From positions 1 to 22,957 of the forward strand of contig JAQVZB010000009.1 of assembly GCA_029004695.1 (NCBI GenBank): DNA of 22,957 nt, given 5' to 3'. Below the pieces are notes generated by a model. It did not search any database and was not told the DNA's origin. It saw nothing but the letters and a program-made list of their open reading frames with translations. A program made the position numbers and the translations under genes. This DNA comes from Bacilli bacterium. Lineage in GTDB: Bacteria; Bacillota_I; Bacilli_A; RF39; UBA660. Shown piece by piece: positions 14,126 through 21,898 of the stretch; within the stretch, counting starts at the first letter, position 1, and every line of letters begins with the position of its first letter.

Positions 14126-14968
14126 ATGAAAAAAATAATTAATATTATAATTGGATCATTATTAATCGCCGTTTCATTCGATGTCTTTTTCTTATCTTAT
14201 GAAATAGTACCAAATGGAATATTCGGAATGGCAGCACTATTAAATTATATAAATGGCTATGACCCAGCATTATTCGTATTGATAGTAAACTTTTCACTTA
14301 TAATTATTGCTTTATTAACATTGGGACCTGAAAAATCGAAAGATTATGTATGGGCGGGATTATTAGTTCCTATCTTTATGTTTATTATTAACTTTTTTAT
14401 CAATTATATTTCTTTTGACAATTTAGAAAAAATTATGGTAGTAATAGCAGGTGGTTTTTTAACTGGGTTAGGATATAGTTTAATATATAAAGTAGGACAT
14501 AGAGTTGGTGGAATAGATATAATTCAAGATATTTTTAATATTATAACTGATTATAAAAATAAGTATATTTCTTTTGTCATCGAAGTTATTATATTAATAC
14601 TAACTTTGATAATAATAAATTTAGAAACGATGCTTTATTCTTTAATTGTTATTTATATAATAAGATATCTTAGTTCAAAATCAAAAATCGGAGTTAGTTC
14701 AACTAAAACTTTCTTCATTATTACGAACAAAGAAGCTGAAGTTAAAAAATATATTTTAGAAGAACTTAATCATGATTTAACCGAATTTAATACTAAAGGT
14801 GGCTATAGCCATAATAAAAGTAAAATATTAATGGTTTCAATTAATAATAATAAATATTATGAATTAAAACAAGGTATCTTATTGATAGATCCTAATGCTT
14901 TTATTTCAATAACAGATGGCTATGAAGTTATAAACGATTTTAGCTCGATAAAACAAAAATTAAAATAA
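14126..14968 (+). CDS. YitT family membrane protein (DUF161/DUF2179)
   Basis: A 280-residue protein of the YitT family, common in Bacillota and of unknown transport or signalling role. The N-terminal 190 residues hold about five hydrophobic segments (roughly 4-25, 48-70, 76-97, 103-122, 145-178). They include the family's glycine-rich loop GYSLIYKVGHRVGGIDIIQDI and VPNGIFGMAALLNYI. The C-terminal soluble domain (about 190-280) is a DUF2179-type unit with KTFFIITNKEAEVKKYILEE, the usual TEFNTKGGYSHNKSKILMVS segment, and INN..YYELKQGILLIDPNAFISITD. AGAGG precedes the ATG by five bases, and the gap to prfB is two bases. No sign of truncation. Confidence 0.88.
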   Translation: MKKIINIIIGSLLIAVSFDVFFLSYEIVPNGIFGMAALLNYINGYDPALFVLIVNFSLIIIALLTLGPEKSKDYVWAGLLVPIFMFIINFFINYISFDNLEKIMVVIAGGFLTGLGYSLIYKVGHRVGGIDIIQDIFNIITDYKNKYISFVIEVIILILTLIIINLETMLYSLIVIYIIRYLSSKSKIGVSSTKTFFIITNKEAEVKKYILEELNHDLTEFNTKGGYSHNKSKILMVSINNNKYYELKQGILLIDPNAFISITDGYEVINDFSSIKQKLK

Positions 14969-15029
14969 ATTGGATATTATTTCAATTCACTTAATTGTCT
15001 ACTTTATAAAATAAAGAATATAATTAATT

Positions 15030-15686
15030 ATGAAAAAAATAATATTGTTACTTTTTATTTGTTTTTTAATAATTACGGTATTTAAAGTTGATGCTAGCAA
15101 AGTAACTTTTCCTTTAATAGGAAAAATAATTGTAATTGATCCAGGTCATGGTGGTGTTGATAATGGCGCCAGTTATTTAAATGTAAAAGAAGATAATATT
15201 AATTTAGCTATCAGTTTATATTTAAAAGAAGAGCTAGAAAATAATGGTGCTGCTGTTATTTTAATAAGAGAAGGTGATTATGATTTAAGTAAGCCAAATG
15301 CTTTGTACCGAAAAAAAAGTGATTTTGATAATCGGATTATGATTATTAATAATAGTAATGCTAATATGTATTTAAGCATTCATTTAAATTATTTTAGTCA
15401 AAGGGCTTATTATGGACCTCAAGTATTTTATACAGAAGTAATAAAATCTAATAAAAATTTTGCTAAAGTATTACAAGAAGAATTAAATAAAAGTTTAAAA
15501 ACTAAAAGAAAAATTAAAAAGGTTAATAATTCAAATTATATGTATGGAAAATTAAATGTTCCTGGAGTTTTAATTGAATGTGGTTTCATATCTAATTATA
15601 ATGATCGTAATAATTTACAAAAAAAAGAATATCAAAAAAAAGTATCCTTAACAATTACAAAAGGAATTATTAATTATTATCAATAA
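15030..15686 (+). CDS. CwlD-like N-acetylmuramoyl-L-alanine amidase (Amidase_3)
   Basis: Zinc amidase that cuts the bond between N-acetylmuramic acid and the stem peptide of peptidoglycan, or a related activity such as muramic-lactam formation by CwlD. The 218-residue protein has an N-terminal signal or anchor segment (about 3-20, IILLLFICFLIITVF) followed directly by the catalytic domain. Zinc ligands and the catalytic glutamate are visible: IDPGHGGVDNGA (H40), VKEDNINLAIS (E54), YLSIHLN (H118) and VPGVLIECGFISN (E183). There is no SH3 or LysM cell-wall-binding domain. The start has no Shine-Dalgarno; TATAAA at 15005-15010 would give an almost leaderless mRNA. The presence of this enzyme argues that the organism has a peptidoglycan wall, which helps exclude true Mollicutes. 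Confidence 0.9.
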   Translation: MKKIILLLFICFLIITVFKVDASKVTFPLIGKIIVIDPGHGGVDNGASYLNVKEDNINLAISLYLKEELENNGAAVILIREGDYDLSKPNALYRKKSDFDNRIMIINNSNANMYLSIHLNYFSQRAYYGPQVFYTEVIKSNKNFAKVLQEELNKSLKTKRKIKKVNNSNYMYGKLNVPGVLIECGFISNYNDRNNLQKKEYQKKVSLTITKGIINYYQ

Positions 15687-15744
15687 AAATGATTGTAAGA
15701 TTATATTTTTTTATAAAGGATTAGTATTATTTTAAAATAAATTA

Positions 15745-15753
15745 TGGTATAAT
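15745..15753 (+). promoter_or_regulatory. Extended -10 promoter for the Abi_2-htrA unit
   Basis: TGGTATAAT, 18 bases before the Abi_2 start codon. Transcription from here would begin at about 15760 and leave only the AGGTGA ribosome-binding site as leader. Confidence 0.65.
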
Positions 15754-15771
15754 TTCATGATAGGTGAGAGC

Positions 15772-16701
15772 ATGGAAAAAAAGGTATTTAAAACAATAGA
15801 TGAACAAATAGTAATCATGCAAAATAAAGGTTTAATTATAGATAACATTGATTATGCCAAAGATATATTAATTAGAGAAAATTATTTTTTTTTAAATGGA
15901 TATCGGCATTTATTTTTAAAAAGTCCTAATGATAGATATTATTTAGACGGGACTACTTTTAAAGAGTTATATTCAGTCTTTAATTTTGATCGTCAAGTAC
16001 GTAATATTATTTTTAAAAATTTATTAATTATTGAGAATAATATGAAAAGTATTTTTTCTTATCAATTATCTAAAGAATATGGGTATCGGGAATCAGATTA
16101 CTTAAAGGCATCTAATTTCACAAATAATTCTGAAAAAAGTCGACAACTCAATGATTTATTAAAAAAAATGAAAAGACAAATTAGAGTAAATGGTAGCCAA
16201 CATGCAGCAACAAGCCATTATGCAAATAATTATGGATATATACCTATGTGGGTAGTTGTAAAAGTTTTGTCTTTTGGGATTATAAGTGAGCTTTATCTAA
16301 TAATGAAAAAATCGGATCAAGAAGCTATTTCCAGTATATATAATATTAGTGTTGAAAATTTAACTATTTATATGCCGGTTCTTGCTAATTATCGAAATTT
16401 ATGTGCTCATGAAGATATTTTATATAATCATAGAAATCAAAGATTAATATCTGATACAAAATATCATAGTATATTAAATATTCCCATTATGGATGGAGAA
16501 TATATATATGGAAAAAATGATTTATTTGCTTTAATAATAATTTTAAAACAATTATTACGTGATGAAGAATTTCGATTATTAATGAGTGAATTAAGTTATG
16601 AAGTAGATATCTTAACTGGAAAATTACATTCAATCGAAATTAGCAAAGTATTAGATGCAATGGGATTCCCATTAAATTTTAAAGAATTATCAAATTTATA
16701 G
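15772..16701 (+). CDS. Abi_2 (AbiD/AbiF-type) HEPN protein
   Basis: Abi_2 proteins include phage abortive-infection factors; the fold carries a HEPN RNase signature. ATG 15772 (309 aa) is chosen because AGGTGA lies four bases upstream and ATG 15757 falls before or at the transcript start. Family landmarks run in order. First is the N-terminal AKDILIRENYFFLNGYRHLF. Next is FDRQVRNIIFKNLLIIENNMKS, the usual FDRELR..IE..MK helix pair. Then come YIPMWVVVKVLSFGIISELY and ANYRNLCAHEDILYNHR. In the last, R208-N-L-C-A-H213 is a full R-x4-H HEPN motif, so a ribonuclease activity is plausible. The gene is not in a phage or defence cluster: it lies 10 bases before htrA and shares its transcript. A regulatory rather than suicidal role cannot be excluded. 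Confidence 0.87.
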   Translation: MEKKVFKTIDEQIVIMQNKGLIIDNIDYAKDILIRENYFFLNGYRHLFLKSPNDRYYLDGTTFKELYSVFNFDRQVRNIIFKNLLIIENNMKSIFSYQLSKEYGYRESDYLKASNFTNNSEKSRQLNDLLKKMKRQIRVNGSQHAATSHYANNYGYIPMWVVVKVLSFGIISELYLIMKKSDQEAISSIYNISVENLTIYMPVLANYRNLCAHEDILYNHRNQRLISDTKYHSILNIPIMDGEYIYGKNDLFALIIILKQLLRDEEFRLLMSELSYEVDILTGKLHSIEISKVLDAMGFPLNFKELSNL

Positions 16702-16711
16702 GAGTGATAGC

Positions 16712-17809
16712 ATGAAAAAAAATATTATAATTATAATAACAGTTGCAATAATAGGGCTTATTTTAGGCTCGCTAGGAGTTTATTATGCAATTAACGAATT
16801 AGGATGGTTTAGTCACACAATTATTAATAAATCAGAAAAAGAAGTTACTATTAATGATAAAGGTATTGCAGATGCGGTTGAAAAATTATATGATGCTGTT
16901 GTTGTAGTTTCAGCATATAAAGAAGACAAATTAGCAAGTAGTGGGACTGGTTTTGTATATAAAGAAGTAGGTAATAATGCTTATATTTTAACTAATTCTC
17001 ATGTTGTTAATGGTGCTAAAAAAGTGAAAGTTCAATTTACTGATGGAAATACTTATGATGTAAAAATTGCTGGTAATGACGAATACTCTGATATTGCGGT
17101 TTTAACAATTGATAAAGCTAAAATTATTAAAAAAGCTCAGCTGGGAAGCAGTGAAAAAGCTCGTTTAGGTGATACTGTATTTACAATTGGAGCTCCTTTA
17201 AATACTGAGTATTCATGGACAGTGACAAGAGGTATTTTAAGCGGTAAAGATCGCTTAATTGAAGTAAGCGCAATCAATTCTGAAACTGGTAATTTAGTAA
17301 TGTCAGTATTGCAAACCGATGCGGCTATAAATTCAGGAAATAGTGGAGGACCATTAGCTAATGCAAATGGGGAAGTAATCGGAATTACTAATATGAAACT
17401 AATAAGTGGTGGTGTTGAAGGTATGGGATTTGCCATACCGATTGAAGATGCAATAAATATATCTAATCAATTAATCGAAAATAAAGATATAGTTAGACCA
17501 GTTCTAGGTGTGGGAACTTTAGATGTTACTGATACAGAAGCATTACAATATCAATATGGTATTAAATTAGATGATTCAATTACTTTTGGAGCCGTCATTG
17601 GTTTTGTTCAAAGTGGAAGTCCAGCTGCTGAAGCAGGTCTTGAAAAAGGAGATGTAATTACTAATTTTGGCGATTATAAAGTATCATCTTCTGCTAAATT
17701 GAAATACTATTTATATAAATATAAAATTGGCGATAAAGTTTTATTATCTTATATTCGAGGTAAAAAAACCGAAAGTGTAACTATCGATTTAAATCAAAAA
17801 GCAAGTTAG
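16712..17809 (+). CDS. htrA: HtrA/DegP-type membrane-anchored serine protease
   Basis: HtrA degrades or refolds damaged proteins outside the membrane. The 365-residue chain has a single N-terminal anchor (about 4-28), a short linker, a trypsin-like domain (50-250) and one PDZ domain (about 262-360). The triad is intact: NSHVV (H97), YSDIAVL (D127) and GNSGGPL (S211). The PDZ domain shows GFVQSGSPAAEAGLEKGDVITNFGDYKV. AGGAG precedes the start codon, and the gene follows the Abi_2 gene at a 10-base gap, so it is probably expressed from the promoter at 15745. The stop codon lies in the loop of the terminator hairpin. In Bacillota, HtrA paralogs are usually under envelope-stress control; no CssR-like site was recognised here. 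Confidence 0.95.
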   Translation: MKKNIIIIITVAIIGLILGSLGVYYAINELGWFSHTIINKSEKEVTINDKGIADAVEKLYDAVVVVSAYKEDKLASSGTGFVYKEVGNNAYILTNSHVVNGAKKVKVQFTDGNTYDVKIAGNDEYSDIAVLTIDKAKIIKKAQLGSSEKARLGDTVFTIGAPLNTEYSWTVTRGILSGKDRLIEVSAINSETGNLVMSVLQTDAAINSGNSGGPLANANGEVIGITNMKLISGGVEGMGFAIPIEDAINISNQLIENKDIVRPVLGVGTLDVTDTEALQYQYGIKLDDSITFGAVIGFVQSGSPAAEAGLEKGDVITNFGDYKVSSSAKLKYYLYKYKIGDKVLLSYIRGKKTESVTIDLNQKAS

Positions 17810-17826
17810 TGATAATTTGCTTTTTT
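17798..17826 (+). terminator. Intrinsic terminator overlapping the htrA 3' end
   Basis: AAAGCAA (17798-17804) pairs with TTGCTTT (17817-17823), seven pairs with a 12-base loop, then a T-run to 17826. The left arm is the last lysine-alanine-serine codons of htrA. Confidence 0.72.
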
Positions 17827-17827
17827 A

Positions 17828-17836
17828 TGATATACT
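17828..17836 (+). promoter_or_regulatory. Extended -10 promoter for ychF-fchA-folD
   Basis: TGATATACT begins two bases after the htrA terminator T-run and lies 36 bases before the ychF start. Confidence 0.6.
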
Positions 17837-17872
17837 ATTACTGTTAAAAAGCAATTGAAAGTAGTTGATAAA

Positions 17873-18967
17873 ATGTTAAAAGCAGGTATAGTTGGTTTGC
17901 CTAATGTTGGTAAAAGTACTTTATTTAATGCCATAACTAAAAAAAATATCTTAGCATCAAATTATCCTTTTGCTACTATTGATCCTAATATTGGAGTTGT
18001 TACTGTCCCCGATTATCGACTTGAATATTTAGAAAGTTTATATCTTCCCGAAAGAGTAATACCTACTACTTATGAATTTACAGATATAGCAGGATTAGTA
18101 AAAGGAGCTTCTAAAGGAGAAGGTCTTGGTAATAAATTTTTATCTCATATTAGAGAAGTAGATGCCATTGTAGAAGTAGTTAGATGTTTCGAAGGAACTG
18201 ATATTATTCATGTTGAAGGAGAAGTTGATCCTTTGCGAGATATTGAAATAATTAATACCGAATTAATTATTTCAGATTTAGAAATAATTCAAAATAGAGT
18301 AAATAAAATATCAAAAAAGATCGAAAGTACTAAAGATGTTTTAGAAAAAAAAGAATATTTCACCTTAAAAAAATGTGAAGAAGCCTTGATAAAAGGAGAA
18401 TCTTTAAGAAAAATAGAATTTGACAAAGATGAATTATTGATTTTAAAAAATTTTTCTTTAATAACCTTAAAACCAATTATATATATGGCTAATGTAAGTG
18501 AAGAAGATGCAATTATAGGAGATAATAAGTATACCCAATTTAAAGCATATGCGGGAAAGGAAAATTCATCAGTTATTGTAATGAGTGCTAAAATTGAAAG
18601 TGAGCTATCCGAATTAAATGAATCTGATAAAAAACAATTTTTATTAGATATTGGCATAGCAAATAGTGGCTTAGATAAATTAATTTATGCAACATATAAT
18701 TTATTAGGTTTAGAAACCTTTTTCACTAGTGGTAAAGATGAATGTCGAGCATGGACTTTTAAAAAAGGAATGAAAGCTCCAGAATGTGCCGGTATTATTC
18801 ATTCCGATTTTGAAAGAGGCTTTATTAAAGCGGAAATTATGTCTTTTGATGATCTTCAAAAATATGGATCTGAATTGAAAGTAAAAGAAGCAGGTAAGAT
18901 GCGTTTAGAAGGAAAAGAATATTTAATGCAAGACGGAGACATTTGCTATTTTAGATTTAATGTTTAA
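17873..18967 (+). CDS. ychF: Ribosome-binding Obg-family ATPase YchF (OLA1)
   Basis: YchF is a P-loop NTPase of the Obg family that prefers ATP and associates with ribosomes. I choose ATG 17873 (364 aa), which gives the family start MLKAGIVGLPNVGKSTLFNA; a TTG at 17855 has no ribosome-binding site, and the site for 17873 is itself weak. G1 is GLPNVGKS (8-15), followed by the switch region SNYPFATIDPNIGVV and G3 in FTDIAGLVKGASKGEGLGNKFL. The G4 position reads MANVSEED, where YchF proteins carry a non-GTP-like N-x-x-E, in line with ATP use. The C-terminal TGS domain is seen in ETFFTSGKDECRAWTFKKGMKAPE and the closing MQDGDICYFRFNV. It leads a three-gene unit with fchA (15-base gap) and folD. 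Confidence 0.95.
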   Translation: MLKAGIVGLPNVGKSTLFNAITKKNILASNYPFATIDPNIGVVTVPDYRLEYLESLYLPERVIPTTYEFTDIAGLVKGASKGEGLGNKFLSHIREVDAIVEVVRCFEGTDIIHVEGEVDPLRDIEIINTELIISDLEIIQNRVNKISKKIESTKDVLEKKEYFTLKKCEEALIKGESLRKIEFDKDELLILKNFSLITLKPIIYMANVSEEDAIIGDNKYTQFKAYAGKENSSVIVMSAKIESELSELNESDKKQFLLDIGIANSGLDKLIYATYNLLGLETFFTSGKDECRAWTFKKGMKAPECAGIIHSDFERGFIKAEIMSFDDLQKYGSELKVKEAGKMRLEGKEYLMQDGDICYFRFNV

Positions 18968-18982
18968 AGAAAGGAAATAAAA

Positions 18983-19585
18983 ATGACTATCAAAGAATTT
19001 AATGAAAAATTATCATCTAGTAGTCCAACCCCTGGAGGTGGCGCAGTAACTTCATTAATATCATCAATGGCAATTTCTTTATCTTTAATGGTAGCTAATT
19101 TAACTTTAGGAAAAGAAAAAGATCAAAAAGATGAAAAAGAAATTATTTCAATAATTAAAGAAGCCGAAAAATATCAAAAAATATTTTATGACTTAGTAAA
19201 AAAAGATGAAAAAGCTTATTTAGAAGTTTTAAAATCATATAAAATATCTAAAGATAATCTTGATAGAGATAAAAAGATCGAAGAATCTTTAATTAACGCA
19301 GCTTTAGTACCTAAAGAAGTTTTAACTAATATAAATAATATTATTTACATTATCGAAACATTAATGATAAAAGGCAATAAATTATTAATAAGTGATGTTG
19401 CAATAGCAGCTTCAATATTTAAATCTGCTACTGAATGTTCTTTAATGAATGTATATATAAATACAAAATCAATGAAAAATATCAAAAAAGCACAAAAAAT
19501 TAATAAAGAAGCAGAAAAGATAGCAACTGATATTATTAAAAGAACTAATAATATATTAAATAATATTAAAAAGGATTTATTATGA
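18983..19585 (+). CDS. fchA: Cyclodeaminase/cyclohydrolase family protein (FTCD_C, FchA-like)
   Basis: Members of this all-helical family are the cyclodeaminase half of FTCD or stand-alone methenyl-tetrahydrofolate cyclohydrolase (FchA). The 200-residue length matches stand-alone FchA. It opens MTIKEFNEKLSSSSPTPGGG, with the nearly invariant SSPTPGGGAVTSLISSMA loop (about 13-30) that binds the folate. It then has the helical region LVKKDEKAYLEVLKSYK and the late conserved segment LISDVAIAASIFKSATECSL followed by MNVYINTKSM. AAAGGA precedes the ATG. It overlaps folD by 4 bases (ATGA), so the two are translationally coupled. Given that folD here lacks key cyclohydrolase residues, the cyclohydrolase role is the best assignment. 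No FTCD formiminotransferase half or histidine-degradation gene is nearby. Confidence 0.87.
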   Translation: MTIKEFNEKLSSSSPTPGGGAVTSLISSMAISLSLMVANLTLGKEKDQKDEKEIISIIKEAEKYQKIFYDLVKKDEKAYLEVLKSYKISKDNLDRDKKIEESLINAALVPKEVLTNINNIIYIIETLMIKGNKLLISDVAIAASIFKSATECSLMNVYINTKSMKNIKKAQKINKEAEKIATDIIKRTNNILNNIKKDLL

Positions 19586-20436
19586 TTAAATTATATGGCA
19601 CTCCAGTAGTTGATAAAATGCTAAAAGATATTAACAATAAATTAAATTATTTATCCAAAAATAATATAATTCCCAAACTGGCTATTGTAAGATTAGGCGA
19701 GAATAATGATGATATTTTATATGAAAAATCGATAATTAAAAATGCTAATAGTATTGGAATGCAAACTGATATTAATGTATTACCTTTAAATACTGAACAT
19801 AAAACTTTAGAAGAATTAATAATAAAATTAAATAATGATAAATCAATTCATGGTATTCTTATTTTTAATTCTTTACCAATAAATATTGATGAATCAAAAA
19901 TAAAAAAAATTATTAAAGCAGAAAAAGATATTGATTGTATTTCTTATAATAATATTGCTAAGCTTTTTATTGGTAAAGAGCCAGACTTTATACCATGTAC
20001 TGTTGAAGCAGTTATTGAATTACTTAATTTTTATAATATTGATGTAGAAGGTAAAATAATTACGATAATCGGAAGAAGTGAAATAGTTGGGAAACCTTTA
20101 TCAATAATGCTGCTTAATAAAAATGCAACTGTTACTATATGTCATTCAAAAACAGTAAATTTAATTGAGGAGTGTAAAAAAGCTGATATTTTAATTAGCT
20201 CGGTAGGTAAAGCTAATATAATAACTGATAAGTATATAAATAAAGATCAAATTATAATTGACATCGGAATAAATTATCTTGACGGAAAAATATGTGGAGA
20301 TGTAAATTTTGATTCAGTTAAAGATAAAATAAAAATGATTACGCCAGTTCCAGGAGGAATTGGTACTATAACTACGACAATTTTAATAAAAAACACAATT
20401 TATAATGCATATAATTTATATATTAATAATAGGTAG
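19582..20436 (+). CDS. folD: FolD-type methylene-THF dehydrogenase with altered cyclohydrolase site
   Basis: FolD normally oxidises methylene-THF with NADP and then hydrolyses methenyl-THF to formyl-THF. The 284-aa length is standard. The Rossmann domain is intact: IITIIGRSEIVGKPLSIMLLNKN, TVTICHSKT and late ITPVPGGIGTITTTIL. In the catalytic cleft, however, only two of the four key residues remain. Y47 (E. coli Y50) and D118 (D121) are present. The essential lysine K54 is I51 and Q98 is F95, in a changed IFNSLP where VQLPLP is usual. Y-to-Q and Y-to-D distances are identical to E. coli (48 and 71), so the alignment is ungapped. Dehydrogenase activity is therefore likely and cyclohydrolase activity unlikely. 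The gene begins inside the end of fchA, with AAAGGA upstream. Confidence 0.92.
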   Translation: MIKLYGTPVVDKMLKDINNKLNYLSKNNIIPKLAIVRLGENNDDILYEKSIIKNANSIGMQTDINVLPLNTEHKTLEELIIKLNNDKSIHGILIFNSLPINIDESKIKKIIKAEKDIDCISYNNIAKLFIGKEPDFIPCTVEAVIELLNFYNIDVEGKIITIIGRSEIVGKPLSIMLLNKNATVTICHSKTVNLIEECKKADILISSVGKANIITDKYINKDQIIIDIGINYLDGKICGDVNFDSVKDKIKMITPVPGGIGTITTTILIKNTIYNAYNLYINNR

Positions 20437-20472
20437 AATGTTAGTAATAAACTTTATAAATTAATGAGATAG

Positions 20473-20481
20473 TGATATAAT
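20473..20481 (+). promoter_or_regulatory. Extended -10 promoter for proS
   Basis: TGATATAAT located 24 bases before the proS start codon; short leader with AAGGAG as ribosome-binding site. No terminator hairpin is evident between folD and this box. Confidence 0.62.
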
Positions 20482-20505
20482 TATTTAACAAAAAGGAGTG
20501 ATTTA

Positions 20506-21840
20506 ATGAAAGTATCTCAAATAGGTTTAATATCAAGAAAATTAGAAAGTTTAGATTCACAATATCCCATTCAAGATATGTTAATTCAAACTGGTCAAGT
20601 TACTCAATTTTCTAGTGGCATATATGGTTATGGTCATATTCCTTTTTTAGTTAAAAAAAATATTAATCAAATAATAAGTGATGTTTTAACTAAATATGGG
20701 TGCTCTGAAATATCATTACCTTTATTACAACCTGAAAGTTTATGGCAAGAATCCGGAAGGTTAGATAAATATGTTGCAAATGATGTAATGTTTCGTTCTT
20801 TAACGAATAAAGGAAATTACTGTTTAGCACCAACAGCTGAAGAAGCAGTAGTCAGTTATGCAAAACCAATTTTAACATCTTATAAACATTTACCAGTTAC
20901 TTACTTTCAAATTGGAGAAAAATTTCGAAATGAAATTAGAACCAGAGGATATTTATTAAGAGGAAAAGTTTTTGAAATGATGGATGCTTATAGTTTTGGT
21001 AGAAATCAGCAAGATTTAGATTATGAATATGACAGAATTAAAGAAGCTTATTTTGAAATATTTGATACTTTAGGTTTAGATACTCAAGCTGTAATAGCTG
21101 ATAATGGCGATATGGGTGGAAAACGTTCAGAAGAATTTATGTGTTTATCTTCAATTGGCGAAGATAAAATTTTAGTTGATGAAAAAACTGGCCGAGCATT
21201 TAATTCAGAATTATTAGAAAAGCCAGATTATCATAAATTTTTAAAAGATAATTATGGAATTGAAGATATTAATTCTTTAGTTACAAAAAAAGCAGTTGAG
21301 CTTGGTCATATATTTCAATTAGGAGATGTTTATGGTCAATCTATGAATGCTAATTATATAGATGAAAAAGATCAACAACAACATTTTGTAATGGGCTGTT
21401 ATGGGATAGGTGTTAGTAGAACTTTAGCACTTGTTTATGAAAATAATATTATTAAAAGTAATAAAGGTAAATTTGAAGGGGTTGTTTTACCAATAAATAT
21501 TACTCCGTATTTAGTATATATAATTCCAAAGTTAGATGAAAAAGATAAGACCGATAAAGCTTTAGCAGTTTATAACGAATTAAATAATTTTGGTGTAAAA
21601 GTGCTTTATGATGATCGTGAAGATATGGGAATTGGAGCTAAAATAAAAGATAGTAAAATTGTTGGAACTCCATATGTAGTTGTTTTTGGAAATACCTTAG
21701 ACCAAGGATTTATTGAAGTGGAAAATAATCTGACTAATAAAAAAATAAAGCTATCAACAGAAGAATTTATTTTGGCATTTAAAGAACTAGAACAAACTAA
21801 AAAAAGTAATAATACAATCGAAAATATTATTAAAAAATGA
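20506..21840 (+). CDS. proS: Prolyl-tRNA synthetase lacking the editing (INS) domain
   Basis: Class II synthetase that charges tRNA-Pro. At 444 aa it is about 125 residues shorter than typical bacterial ProRS. The start has AAGGAG and reads MKVSQIGLISRKLE. Class II motifs are present: motif 1 near 64-75 (YGCSEISLPLLQP); motif 2 with FQIGEKFRNEIRTRGYLLRG and then KVFEMMDAYSF (134-164); motif 3 at GIGVSRTLALV (300-310). TAEEAVVSYAK (110-120) and VELGHIFQLGDVYGQSMNA are also typical. Where the 180-residue INS editing domain should lie, between EEFMCLSSIGED and VELGH, there are only about 45 residues. The C-terminal anticodon-binding domain (about 325-425) has VLYDDREDMGIGAKIKDSKI and the GTPYVVVFG end. 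Mischarged alanine would have to be cleared by a separate enzyme. Confidence 0.95.
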   Translation: MKVSQIGLISRKLESLDSQYPIQDMLIQTGQVTQFSSGIYGYGHIPFLVKKNINQIISDVLTKYGCSEISLPLLQPESLWQESGRLDKYVANDVMFRSLTNKGNYCLAPTAEEAVVSYAKPILTSYKHLPVTYFQIGEKFRNEIRTRGYLLRGKVFEMMDAYSFGRNQQDLDYEYDRIKEAYFEIFDTLGLDTQAVIADNGDMGGKRSEEFMCLSSIGEDKILVDEKTGRAFNSELLEKPDYHKFLKDNYGIEDINSLVTKKAVELGHIFQLGDVYGQSMNANYIDEKDQQQHFVMGCYGIGVSRTLALVYENNIIKSNKGKFEGVVLPINITPYLVYIIPKLDEKDKTDKALAVYNELNNFGVKVLYDDREDMGIGAKIKDSKIVGTPYVVVFGNTLDQGFIEVENNLTNKKIKLSTEEFILAFKELEQTKKSNNTIENIIKK

Positions 21841-21863
21841 TAAATCAAAAATTTAAAATGCGT

Positions 21864-21892
21864 TTGCATATTAAATAGTGGTATGCTATAAT
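21864..21892 (+). promoter_or_regulatory. Promoter of the rpsF-ssb-rpsR operon
   Basis: TTGCAT (21864-21869), exactly 17 bases, TATAAT (21887-21892), with a TGC extension at 21884-21886. It is the only promoter in the window with both a good -35 and an extended -10, fitting a strongly expressed ribosomal operon. Transcription should start near 21899. Confidence 0.82.
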
Positions 21893-21898
21893 ACCGGC

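Noticed and set aside
15687..15744. Possible antitoxin small RNA before the Abi_2 gene
   Set aside because: Only 58 AT-rich bases without a convincing stem or separate promoter.
17137..17436. - strand open frame of 99 codons opposite htrA
   Set aside because: Shadow of the protease domain; proline/serine-rich composition and no start signals.
18289..18657. - strand open frame of 122 codons opposite ychF
   Set aside because: Shadow of a strongly conserved gene; no ribosome-binding site or promoter.
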